From IMG/VR virus record IMGVR_UViG_3300044712_002474, positions 1 to 40,091 of that record: DNA of 40,091 nt; one strand, written 5' to 3'. The position numbers and the translations under genes are program-made. Positions 8,603 through 16,307 of this stretch are shown in pieces (position 1 is the first letter of the stretch; every line of letters begins with the position of its first letter). Under the pieces are notes generated by a model that was not told the origin of the DNA, did no database searches, and saw only the letters and a program-made list of their open reading frames with translations. This DNA comes from a virus.

Positions 8603-9202
8603 ATGAAATTCAAAATATTAAGAGAAAAAGGATTGTGTTTTAAACATATCGTAAACGATAAAAAAAACATAAATTATATTCCTATCAATTTATTACTCTT
8701 GGCAAAAGGTTGTAAATCTAATTTTGAAATTTTAGATTTTTTAGGTTATATTGATGAGGTTCAAGTTGATGAGCAAATTATTGGTAAAAAAACTATTCAT
8801 CATATCATTCGTAAATGGAATGAGATTTTTAATGATGAAGCCGCTGCAATTCAACCTTGTAATATAACAATTGAACGATCAGAATTACTCATCGCAGAGG
8901 GAATGACAATAAGCAAGGAACATTTTGAATTGCTTAATAAATATGGATTTGATAGAGTTTTTGTTCAAAAAAATCATAATAAATTATATGATTGTCTTTT
9001 AAATACATTTAGTTTAAATCCATTTAAAAATCAAAGTGATGCTCTCCATGCGATTGAAAATTTATATACTTTTTATTCCAACGTCCAAAATCTTCCAGAT
9101 GAAACTCTTACGGATATAATGGATTGTTTATTTGAACTTGGTTGGGAACTTGACGATTTAAACGATAAAAAAGAATTTTCAATAATTCCATTACCGTATT
9201 AG
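8603..9202 (+). CDS. Cassette-borne hypothetical protein
   Basis: A 199-aa soluble protein with mixed helix and strand character, no membrane segment and no recognisable catalytic motif. The middle part (from about residue 75) carries TIERSELLIAEGMTISKEHFE, and the C-terminus is acidic (LFELGWELDDLNDKKEF). Base composition is clearly more A/T-rich than the neighbouring phage genes. The gene fills one cassette between attC-like sites 1 and 2, starting after the leader TTGCAATATTATG. Most integron cassettes encode unknown proteins like this; a phage-defence or regulatory role cannot be excluded. Confidence 0.7.
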   Translation: MKFKILREKGLCFKHIVNDKKNINYIPINLLLLAKGCKSNFEILDFLGYIDEVQVDEQIIGKKTIHHIIRKWNEIFNDEAAAIQPCNITIERSELLIAEGMTISKEHFELLNKYGFDRVFVQKNHNKLYDCLLNTFSLNPFKNQSDALHAIENLYTFYSNVQNLPDETLTDIMDCLFELGWELDDLNDKKEFSIIPLPY

Positions 9203-9218
9203 ATTATCGGTGTTCACA

Positions 9219-9316
9219 GCCACTAACGGATACATGTAGCCGATGTGCTTTTTTTTCAGCGCGTTGGCTCTGTGTGTCGGGGAAAAAAAGCATAGTCGGC
9301 TACATGATGTTATGCC
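9219..9316 (+). other. attC-like site 2
   Basis: GCCACTAAC (9219-9227) is the exact complement of the GTTAGTGGC that starts this cassette at 8547. CATGTAGCCGA (9233-9243) pairs with TCGGCTACATG (9296-9306), and TGCTTTTTTT (9246-9255) with AAAAAAAGCA (9283-9292), around a 27-nt loop. GTTATGCC (9309-9316) closes it. The part ATGTAGCCGATGT (9234-9246) is identical, inverted, to bases in the iteron array at 5393-5405. Confidence 0.7.
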
Positions 9317-9364
9317 TTTTTTTCTCTTTATATATTTAGTTTTTACATTATAAATCAATATATT

Positions 9365-9793
9365 ATGAAAAATTATAAATTCTCTGATTTAGTTGCAAGA
9401 TACGGCGAACCAATTCTAAAATTTAAGCCACATATCGAAGGTGCAACACGAGAGCAACTTGATAATGAAAATATTCCGGTTGAATGTGCTATTTTTGAAA
9501 TGAAAAATAATAACCTCGTAAAACCTATTGTTTGGTCTTCTTCTTTCGGTGATAATTGGCAATGCAATTATGGCGAAAGAGTTGTAATCAACGAATTAAT
9601 AAATAAAAATCTAAAATGGAAATATCCAGCAAAAGGCGAATTACCTGATAATGATAATTTAGTTTTTTGCTATTTCGCATTTGAAGTTCCCGAATTATGC
9701 AAATACAATATACACCTTAAAGAATGGTATGATAGAGAATTTAATGTTCTCAAAGTTCCAAAATGCTGGTGCGAATTGCCTGCTTCAAAATAA
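9365..9793 (+). CDS. Cassette-borne hypothetical protein
   Basis: A 142-aa soluble protein, rich in tryptophan and aromatic residues, with scattered cysteines (CAIFEMKN, WQCNYGERVV, CYFAFEVPELC, CWCELPASK) but no clean metal-binding spacing. It is A/T-rich and occupies one cassette by itself between attC-like sites 2 and 3. The stop codon is embedded in the R''-side box AAGGCATAAC, as is often seen when cassette genes run to the edge of their attC. Function unknown. Confidence 0.7.
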   Translation: MKNYKFSDLVARYGEPILKFKPHIEGATREQLDNENIPVECAIFEMKNNNLVKPIVWSSSFGDNWQCNYGERVVINELINKNLKWKYPAKGELPDNDNLVFCYFAFEVPELCKYNIHLKEWYDREFNVLKVPKCWCELPASK

Positions 9794-9861
9794 GGCATAA
9801 CACCAAAGCAGCCGACGGCGGGCTTTTTCTGCCCGCTGCTCGGTCTGCTGACTGTTAGCGG
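9792..9861 (+). other. attC-like site 3
   Basis: AAGGCATAAC (9792-9801) is the 10-bp complement of the junction at 9309. AGCAGCCGA (9807-9815) pairs with TCGG-T-CTGCT (9840-9849), leaving T9844 bulged; CGGCGGGC (9816-9823) pairs with GCCCGCTG (9831-9838). GTTAGCGG (9854-9861) closes it. Extrahelical bases of this kind orient integrase on attC hairpins. The site is shorter and more compact than sites 1 and 2. Confidence 0.65.
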
Positions 9862-9902
9862 TTTAATTATCATTTAGTTGTCAAATTATAAAGTAAAAAA
9901 AA

Positions 9903-10166
9903 ATGCAGATACATAAATTTATAGTAAGCAAAAATCAAGTAAATTACTTTTTCACTAAGAGTCAAAGCAAATGTTTACTTGTAGAATATAATCCAAATGA
10001 GGATTATTTCGGAACAAGCTCAGGAACGAAATTAGAAATAACTATCCATGAGTATAATGCTTTCTTTATAGAAAAATTTGAAAAAATTACCCTTGCTGAT
10101 GTTCCTATGTCTATTCAAAGCGTATTAACTTATCTTAAAATCAATAATAAACATGAAAATCATTGA
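9903..10166 (+). CDS. Small cassette-borne hypothetical protein
   Basis: An 87-aa A/T-rich gene starting MQIHKFIVSKNQVNYFF, with no motif I recognise. It overlaps the next gene by 14 nt, so the two are likely co-translated and may act together; two-gene cassettes are often toxin-antitoxin pairs, but neither protein shows a known toxin or antitoxin motif. It begins about 45 nt after attC-like site 3. Confidence 0.6.
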   Translation: MQIHKFIVSKNQVNYFFTKSQSKCLLVEYNPNEDYFGTSSGTKLEITIHEYNAFFIEKFEKITLADVPMSIQSVLTYLKINNKHENH

Positions 10167-10371
10167 ATTTAAACACGATAATACAGATGATAACTTTATG
10201 ATTTCTAAAAATACTCCGCTATTTTTAGGAAAAAATTATAAAGGTGAATTTGTAGGGAAATTACAACCTGTTTTAGCTTATATGTTTGATGAAGAAGAAA
10301 TTAAAAAAGCTGAGAATTTTTTAAAAGAAAATAATGCTCGGGATATTAAATTTATCCCAGTTCAAAATTAA
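10153..10371 (+). CDS. Small cassette-borne hypothetical protein
   Basis: A 72-aa protein (start MKIIEFKHDNTDDNFMIS) overlapping its upstream partner by 14 nt. It ends with a charged helix (EEEIKKAENFLKENNARD). The stop is followed directly by a truncated attC-like sequence, so it once ended its own cassette. No family recognised; the pairing with the upstream gene is its main clue. Confidence 0.6.
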   Translation: MKIIEFKHDNTDDNFMISKNTPLFLGKNYKGEFVGKLQPVLAYMFDEEEIKKAENFLKENNARDIKFIPVQN

Positions 10372-10372
10372 G

Positions 10373-10392
10373 CAATAACACCAAAGTAGCCG
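10373..10392 (+). other. Truncated attC-like site (left half only)
   Basis: ATAACACCAAAGTAGCCGA matches the left half of site 3 (ATAACACCAAAGCAGCCGA) with one change. The right arm and the GTT box are missing: the sequence goes straight into the leader of the next gene. The site is probably dead, fusing two former cassettes into one 921-bp unit (9855-10775). Confidence 0.55.
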
Positions 10393-10414
10393 AAACCGAT
10401 TTATAATTATAAAA

Positions 10415-10774
10415 ATGTTAACTCTAAATATAGTTAAAGCAATCAATACTGAATCATTTGATATTTTTAGTAAGTTTTTTGAAATTTCTAAGCCAAATGA
10501 ATTTACAGTATTATGTCATTATCGTTTTTTTTATACTTATCCTGCATTTGGAAAAAAATGGATTAATAATGAAAATAATTTTCAATATCATCGTTTTGAA
10601 CCATTTTGCGAAATATGTAAATCTAAACCAGACTATAATCGTTTTGGAATTGGTTCGATTTATTTACTTAACTCTGGAAAAAATATTGTTTTTCGTTGCG
10701 AAAATCATTTATTAGCAGCAAAAAAATTTGGAATTCATTCAAAATCAAAACAACTAACGTTGTTTAACTGCTAA
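10415..10774 (+). CDS. Cassette-borne hypothetical protein with possible zinc site
   Basis: A 119-aa A/T-rich gene. The C-terminal half contains CEICKSKPDYNRFGIG, then FRCENHLL, giving a C-x2-C ... C-x2-H arrangement compatible with a treble-clef or HNH-like zinc site; I see no complete nuclease motif. The tail is basic (KKFGIHSKSKQL). Its stop overlaps GCTAAC, the R'' box complementary to GTTAGC at 9854, so it is the last cassette gene. A zinc-binding nucleic-acid protein is plausible; confidence in any function is low. Confidence 0.6.
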   Translation: MLTLNIVKAINTESFDIFSKFFEISKPNEFTVLCHYRFFYTYPAFGKKWINNENNFQYHRFEPFCEICKSKPDYNRFGIGSIYLLNSGKNIVFRCENHLLAAKKFGIHSKSKQLTLFNC

Positions 10775-10775
10775 C
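10770..10775 (+). other. R''-like box closing the cassette array
   Basis: GCTAAC is complementary to GTTAGC at 9854-9859, where this cassette begins. No hairpin arms follow; the sequence passes directly into the leader of the gene at 10791. It appears to be the truncated right edge of the array. Six bases alone would be weak evidence, but it sits exactly where the pattern predicts. Confidence 0.4.
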
Positions 10776-10790
10776 GAACATAAAAAACCA

Positions 10791-10985
10791 ATGCAAACCG
10801 AAACACAAATAAAATGTCGAATTTCTGATTGGGGGTGTGCGTTTCATGCCTGTATGAGCAATCATTGCCAAATGCGGTATGTGTTGCAGTATGGCAATTG
10901 CGAATATACCCCTAAATGCGGGAAAACAAAAAAAAGAACAAGTAAGTATTTACACTTGCTGTCCTTTGCGCCACCTCCAAAATAA
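10791..10985 (+). CDS. Small cysteine-rich protein
   Basis: A 64-aa protein with seven cysteines and three histidines in its first 53 residues (CRISDWGC, HACMSNHC, GNCEYTPKC), ending in a basic stretch. The spacing suggests a small zinc-binding fold, or a disulfide-rich one if exported, but there is no signal peptide. It lies between the cassette array and the head operon and ends 15 nt before the next start. Family not recognised. Confidence 0.6.
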   Translation: MQTETQIKCRISDWGCAFHACMSNHCQMRYVLQYGNCEYTPKCGKTKKRTSKYLHLLSFAPPPK

Positions 10986-11000
10986 TAGAATTTTGTGAGT

Positions 11001-11318
11001 ATGAAAACAATAGCAGGTACAGAGGCAATCCGATTGATGCGCGAAGTGAGTAAGTTACCCGATGGACATTTTACGCTGTCGCACCTTACTTACGACCGCC
11101 GCAAAAGGCAATCGGACGGATGGCGACAAGTGAAACGTTGCCGGCTTAGACCTTCGTTACCCAATGAAGTTTTCGCAACCGACAGCGATTTGTATTTGCC
11201 CTATCACGATATTACGGCAGATGCGCCCCGCTTATGTTTCAAGTTGCTTATCAGGTTTGTAGGCTTCGCGCCAAATTATGAATTAATGAAAATAAACTGG
11301 TTCACAGATGAAGAATAA
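11001..11318 (+). CDS. Small head-operon protein preceding portal
   Basis: A 105-aa protein. I start at the ATG at 11001 rather than the GTG at 10995. It is basic (DRRKRQSDGWRQVKRCRLRP) with a hydrophobic C-terminal part. Genes of this size and composition sit just before the portal gene in other Bacteroidota phages, but I know no assigned role. It overlaps the portal start by 11 nt, so expression is coupled to the head genes; base composition returns here to the less A/T-rich phage norm. Confidence 0.65.
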   Translation: MKTIAGTEAIRLMREVSKLPDGHFTLSHLTYDRRKRQSDGWRQVKRCRLRPSLPNEVFATDSDLYLPYHDITADAPRLCFKLLIRFVGFAPNYELMKINWFTDEE

Positions 11319-12771
11319 TTTCGGAATTTTCGAACACAATAGTAAGGTGATAACTTACCAAATATCAGCGCAAAGCGAAAACGAGGATTTCGTGAAAACG
11401 AAAGACCTTTTTGAAACTCCAATCCTAAGGATTGGCGATTACAACATTGCCGCTTTTGGCGATAACAATATGTTACCGTTGGAGGTCAAGGAATTGGTCA
11501 AGAACAACAAACTCTTACCCAACTTGATTGAAACCCAACAAGTATTGTTGTATGGCGATTACCCGTATCTATACCAATTGGTTAACAAAGAAGGCGTTCA
11601 AGAACGTGAAGCCGTTGAAGATGCCGAAATAACCAATTGGCTTGAAAGTTGGGACGATAATGGTTTTCTTAATTACCGTGATTACCTGATTCGAGTGATA
11701 GACGATTTCTATCATACCAAAGGATTTTTCACCCGCTTCATATTCAACAAGGGCAGACGGTTGAAAGCTCCAAAAAGCATCACAGCCCTCGAACACGTTG
11801 CAGTTGATGAATGTAGGCTGGCAAGCGACAAACCTTACAGCGCATTTGCAACCCGATTGAAAGAAAAAGATTTTCAATACGTAGCCGTAGCCGATTGGCT
11901 GAATGCAAATCCCGAAACTACGGAAATCTTTCCGAAGTTTAACGAATCCAGACCGTTCGATTATAACAATCCTATTGCTTACAGTAGGTATTATTCTTTT
12001 GCAGAGCCATTATACAGCTATGCAAAATGGTTTTTTGGCTTGCGACAATGGATTAGAGGAGCGAACAACTCACCAAAGTATATCAATGATTTCCTGAAGA
12101 ATTCATTGAGCGCCAAACTTCACGTATTAATCCCCAACGCTTGGATTGACAAACAAGCATCAAATTTGGAAAAGCTTTGCGATGAAAACAAAGATTTAAT
12201 CAGCAACGGATTAACACCCAATGAAGAATATAAGGGTGTGAAACTTACTGCCATTGTAAACAATCAGGTAGTTGCATTGGGTTTCCGTGAGCAAATGGTT
12301 ATTGAATTAATCAATAACGAATTGCGCAAAATAACCGAACTCATGAGCGGCGAAGGCGAAAACCAAGGCAAAATATTTACCTCACAAAAGTTCCTGTCCG
12401 ATGCCGGTCTCGAAGCATGGGAATTTCAGGAAATCCCGATGAAATATAAAGAATACATACAAGCTCAGCTCGACTACGATAAGCGAGCCGATGACAGCAT
12501 CATTGCAGGTTTCGGCTTGGACAATACGATTGCAAACATATCGAAAGAAGGTATGATTAGCAAGTCGGGTTCCGATGCTTATTACAATTATTTGATATAC
12601 CTTACTAAGTTGTCAATTCCCGAATACGTGTGTACTTGGGCGATCAACAGAGCTATTCATCTTAATTTTCCGAATAAGAAAAATATTTGGTTGGGCTTCT
12701 ATCACAATGTTCCCAAACAACAACAAGAGGTAACACCTAATGACAGAATGCCAAATACAGCAGCTAATTAA
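11308..12771 (+). CDS. Putative portal protein
   Basis: A 487-aa protein, the usual size for a siphophage portal, the ring that forms the DNA entry channel of the capsid. Features in keeping: an N-terminal beta-rich part with FGDNNMLPLEV, a middle region with LIRVIDDFYHTKGFFTRFIF, a tryptophan/tyrosine-rich central part (YSYAKWFFGLRQWIRG), and a long helical C-terminal third with EIPMKYKEYIQAQLDYD and ADDSIIAGFGLD, typical of Bacteroidota portals. It opens the head operon, with protease and major capsid genes downstream. There is no single catalytic motif to prove the call; position and architecture carry it. Confidence 0.7.
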   Translation: MKNNFGIFEHNSKVITYQISAQSENEDFVKTKDLFETPILRIGDYNIAAFGDNNMLPLEVKELVKNNKLLPNLIETQQVLLYGDYPYLYQLVNKEGVQEREAVEDAEITNWLESWDDNGFLNYRDYLIRVIDDFYHTKGFFTRFIFNKGRRLKAPKSITALEHVAVDECRLASDKPYSAFATRLKEKDFQYVAVADWLNANPETTEIFPKFNESRPFDYNNPIAYSRYYSFAEPLYSYAKWFFGLRQWIRGANNSPKYINDFLKNSLSAKLHVLIPNAWIDKQASNLEKLCDENKDLISNGLTPNEEYKGVKLTAIVNNQVVALGFREQMVIELINNELRKITELMSGEGENQGKIFTSQKFLSDAGLEAWEFQEIPMKYKEYIQAQLDYDKRADDSIIAGFGLDNTIANISKEGMISKSGSDAYYNYLIYLTKLSIPEYVCTWAINRAIHLNFPNKKNIWLGFYHNVPKQQQEVTPNDRMPNTAAN

Positions 12772-12772
12772 C

Positions 12773-12805
12773 AAACCCAACGGGTTTTCAAAACCCGTCG
12801 GGTTT
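12773..12805. repeat. Palindromic hairpin between portal and next head gene
   Basis: AAACCCAACGGGTTTT (12773-12788) faces AAAACCCGTCGGGTTT (12790-12805), a 16-bp stem with one G-T wobble and a minimal loop. It begins right after the portal stop. It is one of several short palindromes placed between genes in this window and may be a REP-like element, an mRNA-processing site or a partial terminator. Confidence 0.6.
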
Positions 12806-12818
12806 AAATTTAAATACT

Positions 12819-13754
12819 ATGATATTCAACGATTTTGCACAATTATATTCCTTAGTTCCGGGTGTTCACGTATCGAACGAGATTTCGAACATCGAACCCA
12901 GTTTGCCTTGGGGCGAAGATTTTGTTAAGGATATTTGCGGAAAGGAAATATACGACTTAGCCGAAGCGCATTACAATTCCGACCAATACAATTTGTCCGA
13001 CGATACCGATGCCGACAATATCCGATTGAATAGGTTGGTGAAACTCATTCAATATTGCCACGCTCATTGGACCATTTACCACCATTTACCATTTTTTGAA
13101 GCCAAAATTTCGGACGTGGGGATAGTGAAGCAACAAACCGAAAGCCAAACCACCGCTTTCAAATATCAGGTGGATGCGCTAAAATTTGCCATACCCGAAG
13201 CAGCCTATAAGCATGCTGCCAAATTAATCGAATTTCTGAACGATAATGCAACCGACTTTCCCGAATGGACAGAATCGCCCGAATACGCCGAAAGTCAAAG
13301 CATCTATTTCACATCCTATAAGGATTTTCACAAGGTTGTACACATCGATAATTCTGCTTTGTTCTATCACAACATTCGCACATTTATCAACAAAATCATA
13401 CTTCAAGACGTCAATCCGCGCTTGCCCGATTCGTTCACCACAACCGAACGAATAACCAATCAAATAAAAACTGCCATTGCTAACGAGGCAATGTATATGG
13501 CATTAGAACGGTTTGATTATTTCGCATTGCCGCCAAGCATAAGCCGCCAATTTCAGAACGAATTCAATAAAAATTTAAGCACTGAAAAGGGCGAAAAATA
13601 CGCAAAAGAACGACTGATGAATTATCATAAATCGGAAGCAAAACGCGCCTTCGAAGCCCTCGACATCGAACTGGACAAACTTAACACCGTTCCCGAATTG
13701 CAATTTACAGTAACTCCAATTGTATCAACCGATAAATTCTACAGTATATGTTAA
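12819..13754 (+). CDS. Putative virion structural protein (DUF6712-like)
   Basis: A 311-aa protein starting MIFNDFAQLYSLVPGVHVSN, with an N-terminal helical domain and recurring aromatic/histidine patches (YCHAHWTIYHHLPFFEAK). It resembles what I recall as DUF6712, a family found beside portal genes in Bacteroidota phages and presumed to have a head or connector role. It follows the portal after a palindrome and overlaps the next gene by 7 nt. Family call is from memory of the pattern and tentative. Confidence 0.6.
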   Translation: MIFNDFAQLYSLVPGVHVSNEISNIEPSLPWGEDFVKDICGKEIYDLAEAHYNSDQYNLSDDTDADNIRLNRLVKLIQYCHAHWTIYHHLPFFEAKISDVGIVKQQTESQTTAFKYQVDALKFAIPEAAYKHAAKLIEFLNDNATDFPEWTESPEYAESQSIYFTSYKDFHKVVHIDNSALFYHNIRTFINKIILQDVNPRLPDSFTTTERITNQIKTAIANEAMYMALERFDYFALPPSISRQFQNEFNKNLSTEKGEKYAKERLMNYHKSEAKRAFEALDIELDKLNTVPELQFTVTPIVSTDKFYSIC

Positions 13755-14650
13755 CAATCGAAACCCACGAAACAAAAGAAAAATTTGAAATTCCTAACAC
13801 ATGGGAAGAACTTAACCAAGCCAAGTTCATTAAGATTATCGATTTGATATTGACTTATTTGAATACCGATATGAGTTATGAAACCTTTCAGAGTTTTTTG
13901 TTTATAAGACTGTCGGATTACGAAGAAAGTATTGAGCTGAAATACCGTAAAAAGAAAGGTGAATACAATATTGCCGACAATGTGTATGAACAATTGTACA
14001 TCTTATCCGAACAAACTCAATTCGTATTCAAACCCAATACCAAGCAATTGAATTTGAATTTTGCAAAAAACCTCATTCCCGAATTCACATTCAGGTCGAA
14101 AAAATATACCGGCTATAAGTTTTCAATCGAAAACAACATGCTGTTTACCGATTTCACTGCCGAACAATTCTGCAACGCGTATGAGTTATATACCGCCTAT
14201 GCTAAGAGTGGCAATGTATTGTATTTGGACATGTTAATCAACGTTTTGTATCGCAACAAAAAAGCATTGACAAAATCGATTGATTTGCCAACAGAAGCCA
14301 AAAGAACACATAAGCTTGATTTTCGCATCAAATATGGCGTATTCCTATGCTTTCAGGCGATTATGACTTGGTTGATTGACAAGTCAACCTACTCGCTACT
14401 TTGGACGCGAACCGACGACGAAATCCATTCCAAAATAAACCTCGGCATGGGTAGCACCATCTATTCGATGGCGAAAACCGGATATGGAAGCATAATCGAA
14501 GTGAATAACATGAATTTGGTTGATTTCCTTTCTGTTCAATTGTCCGAACGAATTGAATACGTAAGAACATTGAAGCAAATGGAAAAGAGCGACGAAGAAA
14601 TAATGAAAGAAACCGGATTAAATGAAAATCAATTGAAACTTATCTTATAA
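13748..14650 (+). CDS. Head-operon hypothetical protein
   Basis: A 300-aa soluble protein overlapping the preceding gene by 7 nt. It alternates predicted helices and strands and ends with SDEEIMKETGLNENQLK, which looks like a small helix-turn-helix or chaperone-type tail. No enzymatic motif is visible. Its place between portal and protease genes suggests a connector or head-completion role. It is followed by a perfect 16-bp palindrome. Confidence 0.65.
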   Translation: MLTIETHETKEKFEIPNTWEELNQAKFIKIIDLILTYLNTDMSYETFQSFLFIRLSDYEESIELKYRKKKGEYNIADNVYEQLYILSEQTQFVFKPNTKQLNLNFAKNLIPEFTFRSKKYTGYKFSIENNMLFTDFTAEQFCNAYELYTAYAKSGNVLYLDMLINVLYRNKKALTKSIDLPTEAKRTHKLDFRIKYGVFLCFQAIMTWLIDKSTYSLLWTRTDDEIHSKINLGMGSTIYSMAKTGYGSIIEVNNMNLVDFLSVQLSERIEYVRTLKQMEKSDEEIMKETGLNENQLKLIL

Positions 14651-14657
14651 CCCAGCC

Positions 14658-14692
14658 CAACCCTGCCAGCCTTTCGAAGGCTGGCAGGGTTG
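14658..14692. repeat. Perfect 16-bp palindromic hairpin
   Basis: CAACCCTGCCAGCCTT (14658-14673) and AAGGCTGGCAGGGTTG (14677-14692) form a perfect stem around a 3-nt loop. It is unusually GC-rich for this genome and there is no T-run. Short palindromes of this form are scattered through Bacteroidota chromosomes, so it is probably a REP-like element shared with hosts. Confidence 0.7.
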
Positions 14693-14704
14693 AAAACCAA
14701 TATT

Positions 14705-15253
14705 ATGATACTAAACCTGATAAAATACTTTGGCAAGTTCCCGCTATTAGAGGGGGTATTGAACTTATTTTCAATGCAAAATAATAGTTATCAACAGTAT
14801 GCTGAGTTGAAAAACTATTTTGTAACTTTACCTCTTGAAAGTCAATCGTTAATTCCCGAAATCAAAAATTTCATTATCGGCGTAAATGCCGATAAATTAA
14901 CCACTAAAATTCAGTCGCTCAAAGACTTGTTTTTGTTAGTGGAATATGGAAATGAAGAGATTGTAAAAAAAGAAGGCAATACCAACAGTACGTTACACAT
15001 TACCATTACCATTGGTTTGCCGTTCGCTTATCAAAATCATGACTTAATGAGCGAAAGCATAGCATTCGATTTGTGTCGTGAAACGCTTATCAAACTATTG
15101 AAACTGATGGAGGTGGAATGGAAGAAAAGATGTCATCAAATCGACTATCTTAATTTCCCGATTACGATTGGACCGGTAGAACCCAAAGCGCTTTGCGGGT
15201 GTGCAGGTTATTTTGCAGAATATAAGATTACAAACCAAACAATTCTATATTAA
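14705..15253 (+). CDS. Head/tail-joining region hypothetical protein
   Basis: A 182-aa protein; I start at the ATG at 14705, since the upstream TTG at 14690 lies inside the palindrome. It has an amphipathic N-terminus (MILNLIKYFGKFPLLEGVL) and a C-terminal beta-rich part with CGCAGYFAEYKI. The stop overlaps the next start by one base (TAATG). It could be a tail-completion or neck protein by position; I see no diagnostic motif. Confidence 0.65.
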   Translation: MILNLIKYFGKFPLLEGVLNLFSMQNNSYQQYAELKNYFVTLPLESQSLIPEIKNFIIGVNADKLTTKIQSLKDLFLLVEYGNEEIVKKEGNTNSTLHITITIGLPFAYQNHDLMSESIAFDLCRETLIKLLKLMEVEWKKRCHQIDYLNFPITIGPVEPKALCGCAGYFAEYKITNQTILY

Positions 15254-15810
15254 TGGACAGAACACAAGTTACAATTTCGTTGAAACCAGTTTTAGAAAGC
15301 TTCTTACGCCAGGAATTTGAATGCGAAAGCGGTCCAATTATGACTACATTGAAACATCGGATTGGAAAATATCTTTATTCCAAAATCAGCACTATGGATT
15401 ACCCGCGCAAAATAAAAGTTGGAATAAATCCTGTAACTCTTTTGTTTCCACGCCAACACGATTTCCATCTCGAAAAATTTGTGTTTGTAACCATCGAGGA
15501 TCAGATAGATATTCAATATATGCTTACAACTGAGGTGTATAACCTTGCGGTAACATACATTAACAAAGCCATTACAATGGACTTATCCATTAAGGATGGA
15601 ATCTACTCATTTTTGGAGCGATTTCCACTACGCGAAAATCATCTCAATTATGAGATGATCAAGAAATATTACTACCGATACAGGCAAAAACTTGAAAAAC
15701 TGGACGTAAAAAAACATCATTTCATTGATAGACAATCAATAAAAAACGTCAGCCGCACTTTGTCCCCTGAAAATGCTTTTGTAACTGATTTTATAATCGA
15801 AAATAACTGA
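15253..15810 (+). CDS. Head/tail-joining region hypothetical protein
   Basis: A 185-aa protein, translationally coupled to the gene before it by a 1-nt overlap. The N-terminal two thirds look alpha/beta (MDRTQVTISLKPVLESFL), and the C-terminal part carries a tyrosine/arginine-rich helix (MIKKYYYRYRQKLEKLDVKK). No family recognised. Size and place before the protease and capsid genes suit a neck or tail-terminator protein, as an inference. Confidence 0.65.
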   Translation: MDRTQVTISLKPVLESFLRQEFECESGPIMTTLKHRIGKYLYSKISTMDYPRKIKVGINPVTLLFPRQHDFHLEKFVFVTIEDQIDIQYMLTTEVYNLAVTYINKAITMDLSIKDGIYSFLERFPLRENHLNYEMIKKYYYRYRQKLEKLDVKKHHFIDRQSIKNVSRTLSPENAFVTDFIIENN

Positions 15811-15814
15811 AAAT

Positions 15815-16192
15815 ATGAACAACATCATTTGTCAATATATAAGTTTCATTCCTATTCACTTGGTCGCGAGTATAACTAATAATATAGTTAGTTTTGAAAC
15901 CGATGCCGATTGGATACCCATTGCAGCCGATAACAATCTGCAATTGCGCCAAAGTTCCGCTTTGGATAGTGGTAATATTAAGTACAACCAAGAGCTAAAC
16001 GTGTTGAGTAACGATTATGCTTTGATTGATTATCTGTGCGATAATCAATTCTTCGTGTTGTTGCTTTCGAAACCCGACGGCAAAACCCTGCTTTGGGGTG
16101 ATAAAGAAAATCCGGTTCAATGCCAAATCAATAAAGAGAATGATAATTATGCTATTAAATTCATTAGAGAGTCTATCCCAATACTAAAGTAG
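15815..16192 (+). CDS. Small head-operon protein, last before terminator
   Basis: A 125-aa beta-rich protein with motifs like FETDADWIPIAADN and LLSKPDGKTLLWGD. It starts 4 nt after the previous stop and is followed by a clear rho-independent terminator, so it closes the portal operon. Family unknown; structural role inferred from context. Confidence 0.65.
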   Translation: MNNIICQYISFIPIHLVASITNNIVSFETDADWIPIAADNNLQLRQSSALDSGNIKYNQELNVLSNDYALIDYLCDNQFFVLLLSKPDGKTLLWGDKENPVQCQINKENDNYAIKFIRESIPILK

Positions 16193-16217
16193 CTTTTTTG
16201 TTTTTTCGTTTAATTTC

Positions 16218-16251
16218 AAAGCCGTGTGGGTCCATCCAGCGGCTTTTTTTT
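16218..16251 (+). terminator. Rho-independent terminator after portal operon
   Basis: AAAGCCG (16218-16224) pairs with CGGCTTT (16240-16246), followed by an eight-T tract. It separates the portal operon from the protease-capsid operon, which presumably has its own promoter in 16252-16300. The best match there is TTTG (16249-16252), 19 nt, then TAGCTTGT, only 6 of 8 to the -7 consensus. Confidence 0.8.
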
Positions 16252-16307
16252 GTCCTTATCTTTCAGGTTTTTAGCTTGTAATATTGCATCTACAAACATG
16301 CAATATT

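Larger units (their letters stand above)
7686..10775 (+). mobile_element. Integron-like gene-cassette array without integrase (CALIN-like)
   Basis: Six small plus-strand genes are separated by folding sites with R''/R' boxes. GTTAGTGGC at 8547 is complementary to GCCACTAAC at 9219 (9 bp); GTTATGCC at 9309, extended to 10 bp, to AAGGCATAAC at 9792; GTTAGC at 9854 to GCTAAC at 10770 (6 bp). In integrons the R'' box ending a cassette pairs with the R' box that began it, so this is the expected signature. The genes are richer in A/T than the flanks, as expected of imported cassettes. No integrase gene is visible in the window. Confidence 0.65.

Noticed and set aside
10458-10715. Alternative plus-strand frame of 85 aa inside the gene at 10415
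   Set aside because: Very Ile/Phe-rich product typical of a wrong frame in A/T-rich DNA; the 119-aa frame has the better leader and the zinc-type motif.
7713-10775. Diversity-generating retroelement or retron in the repeat-rich accessory region
   Set aside because: No reverse transcriptase motif (YxDD) in any frame of the window and no template/variable repeat pair; the repeats fit attC folds.
12773-12805. Rho-independent terminator between portal and the next gene
   Set aside because: The stem is good but no T-run follows, and the downstream gene belongs to the same head operon; kept as a palindromic repeat only.
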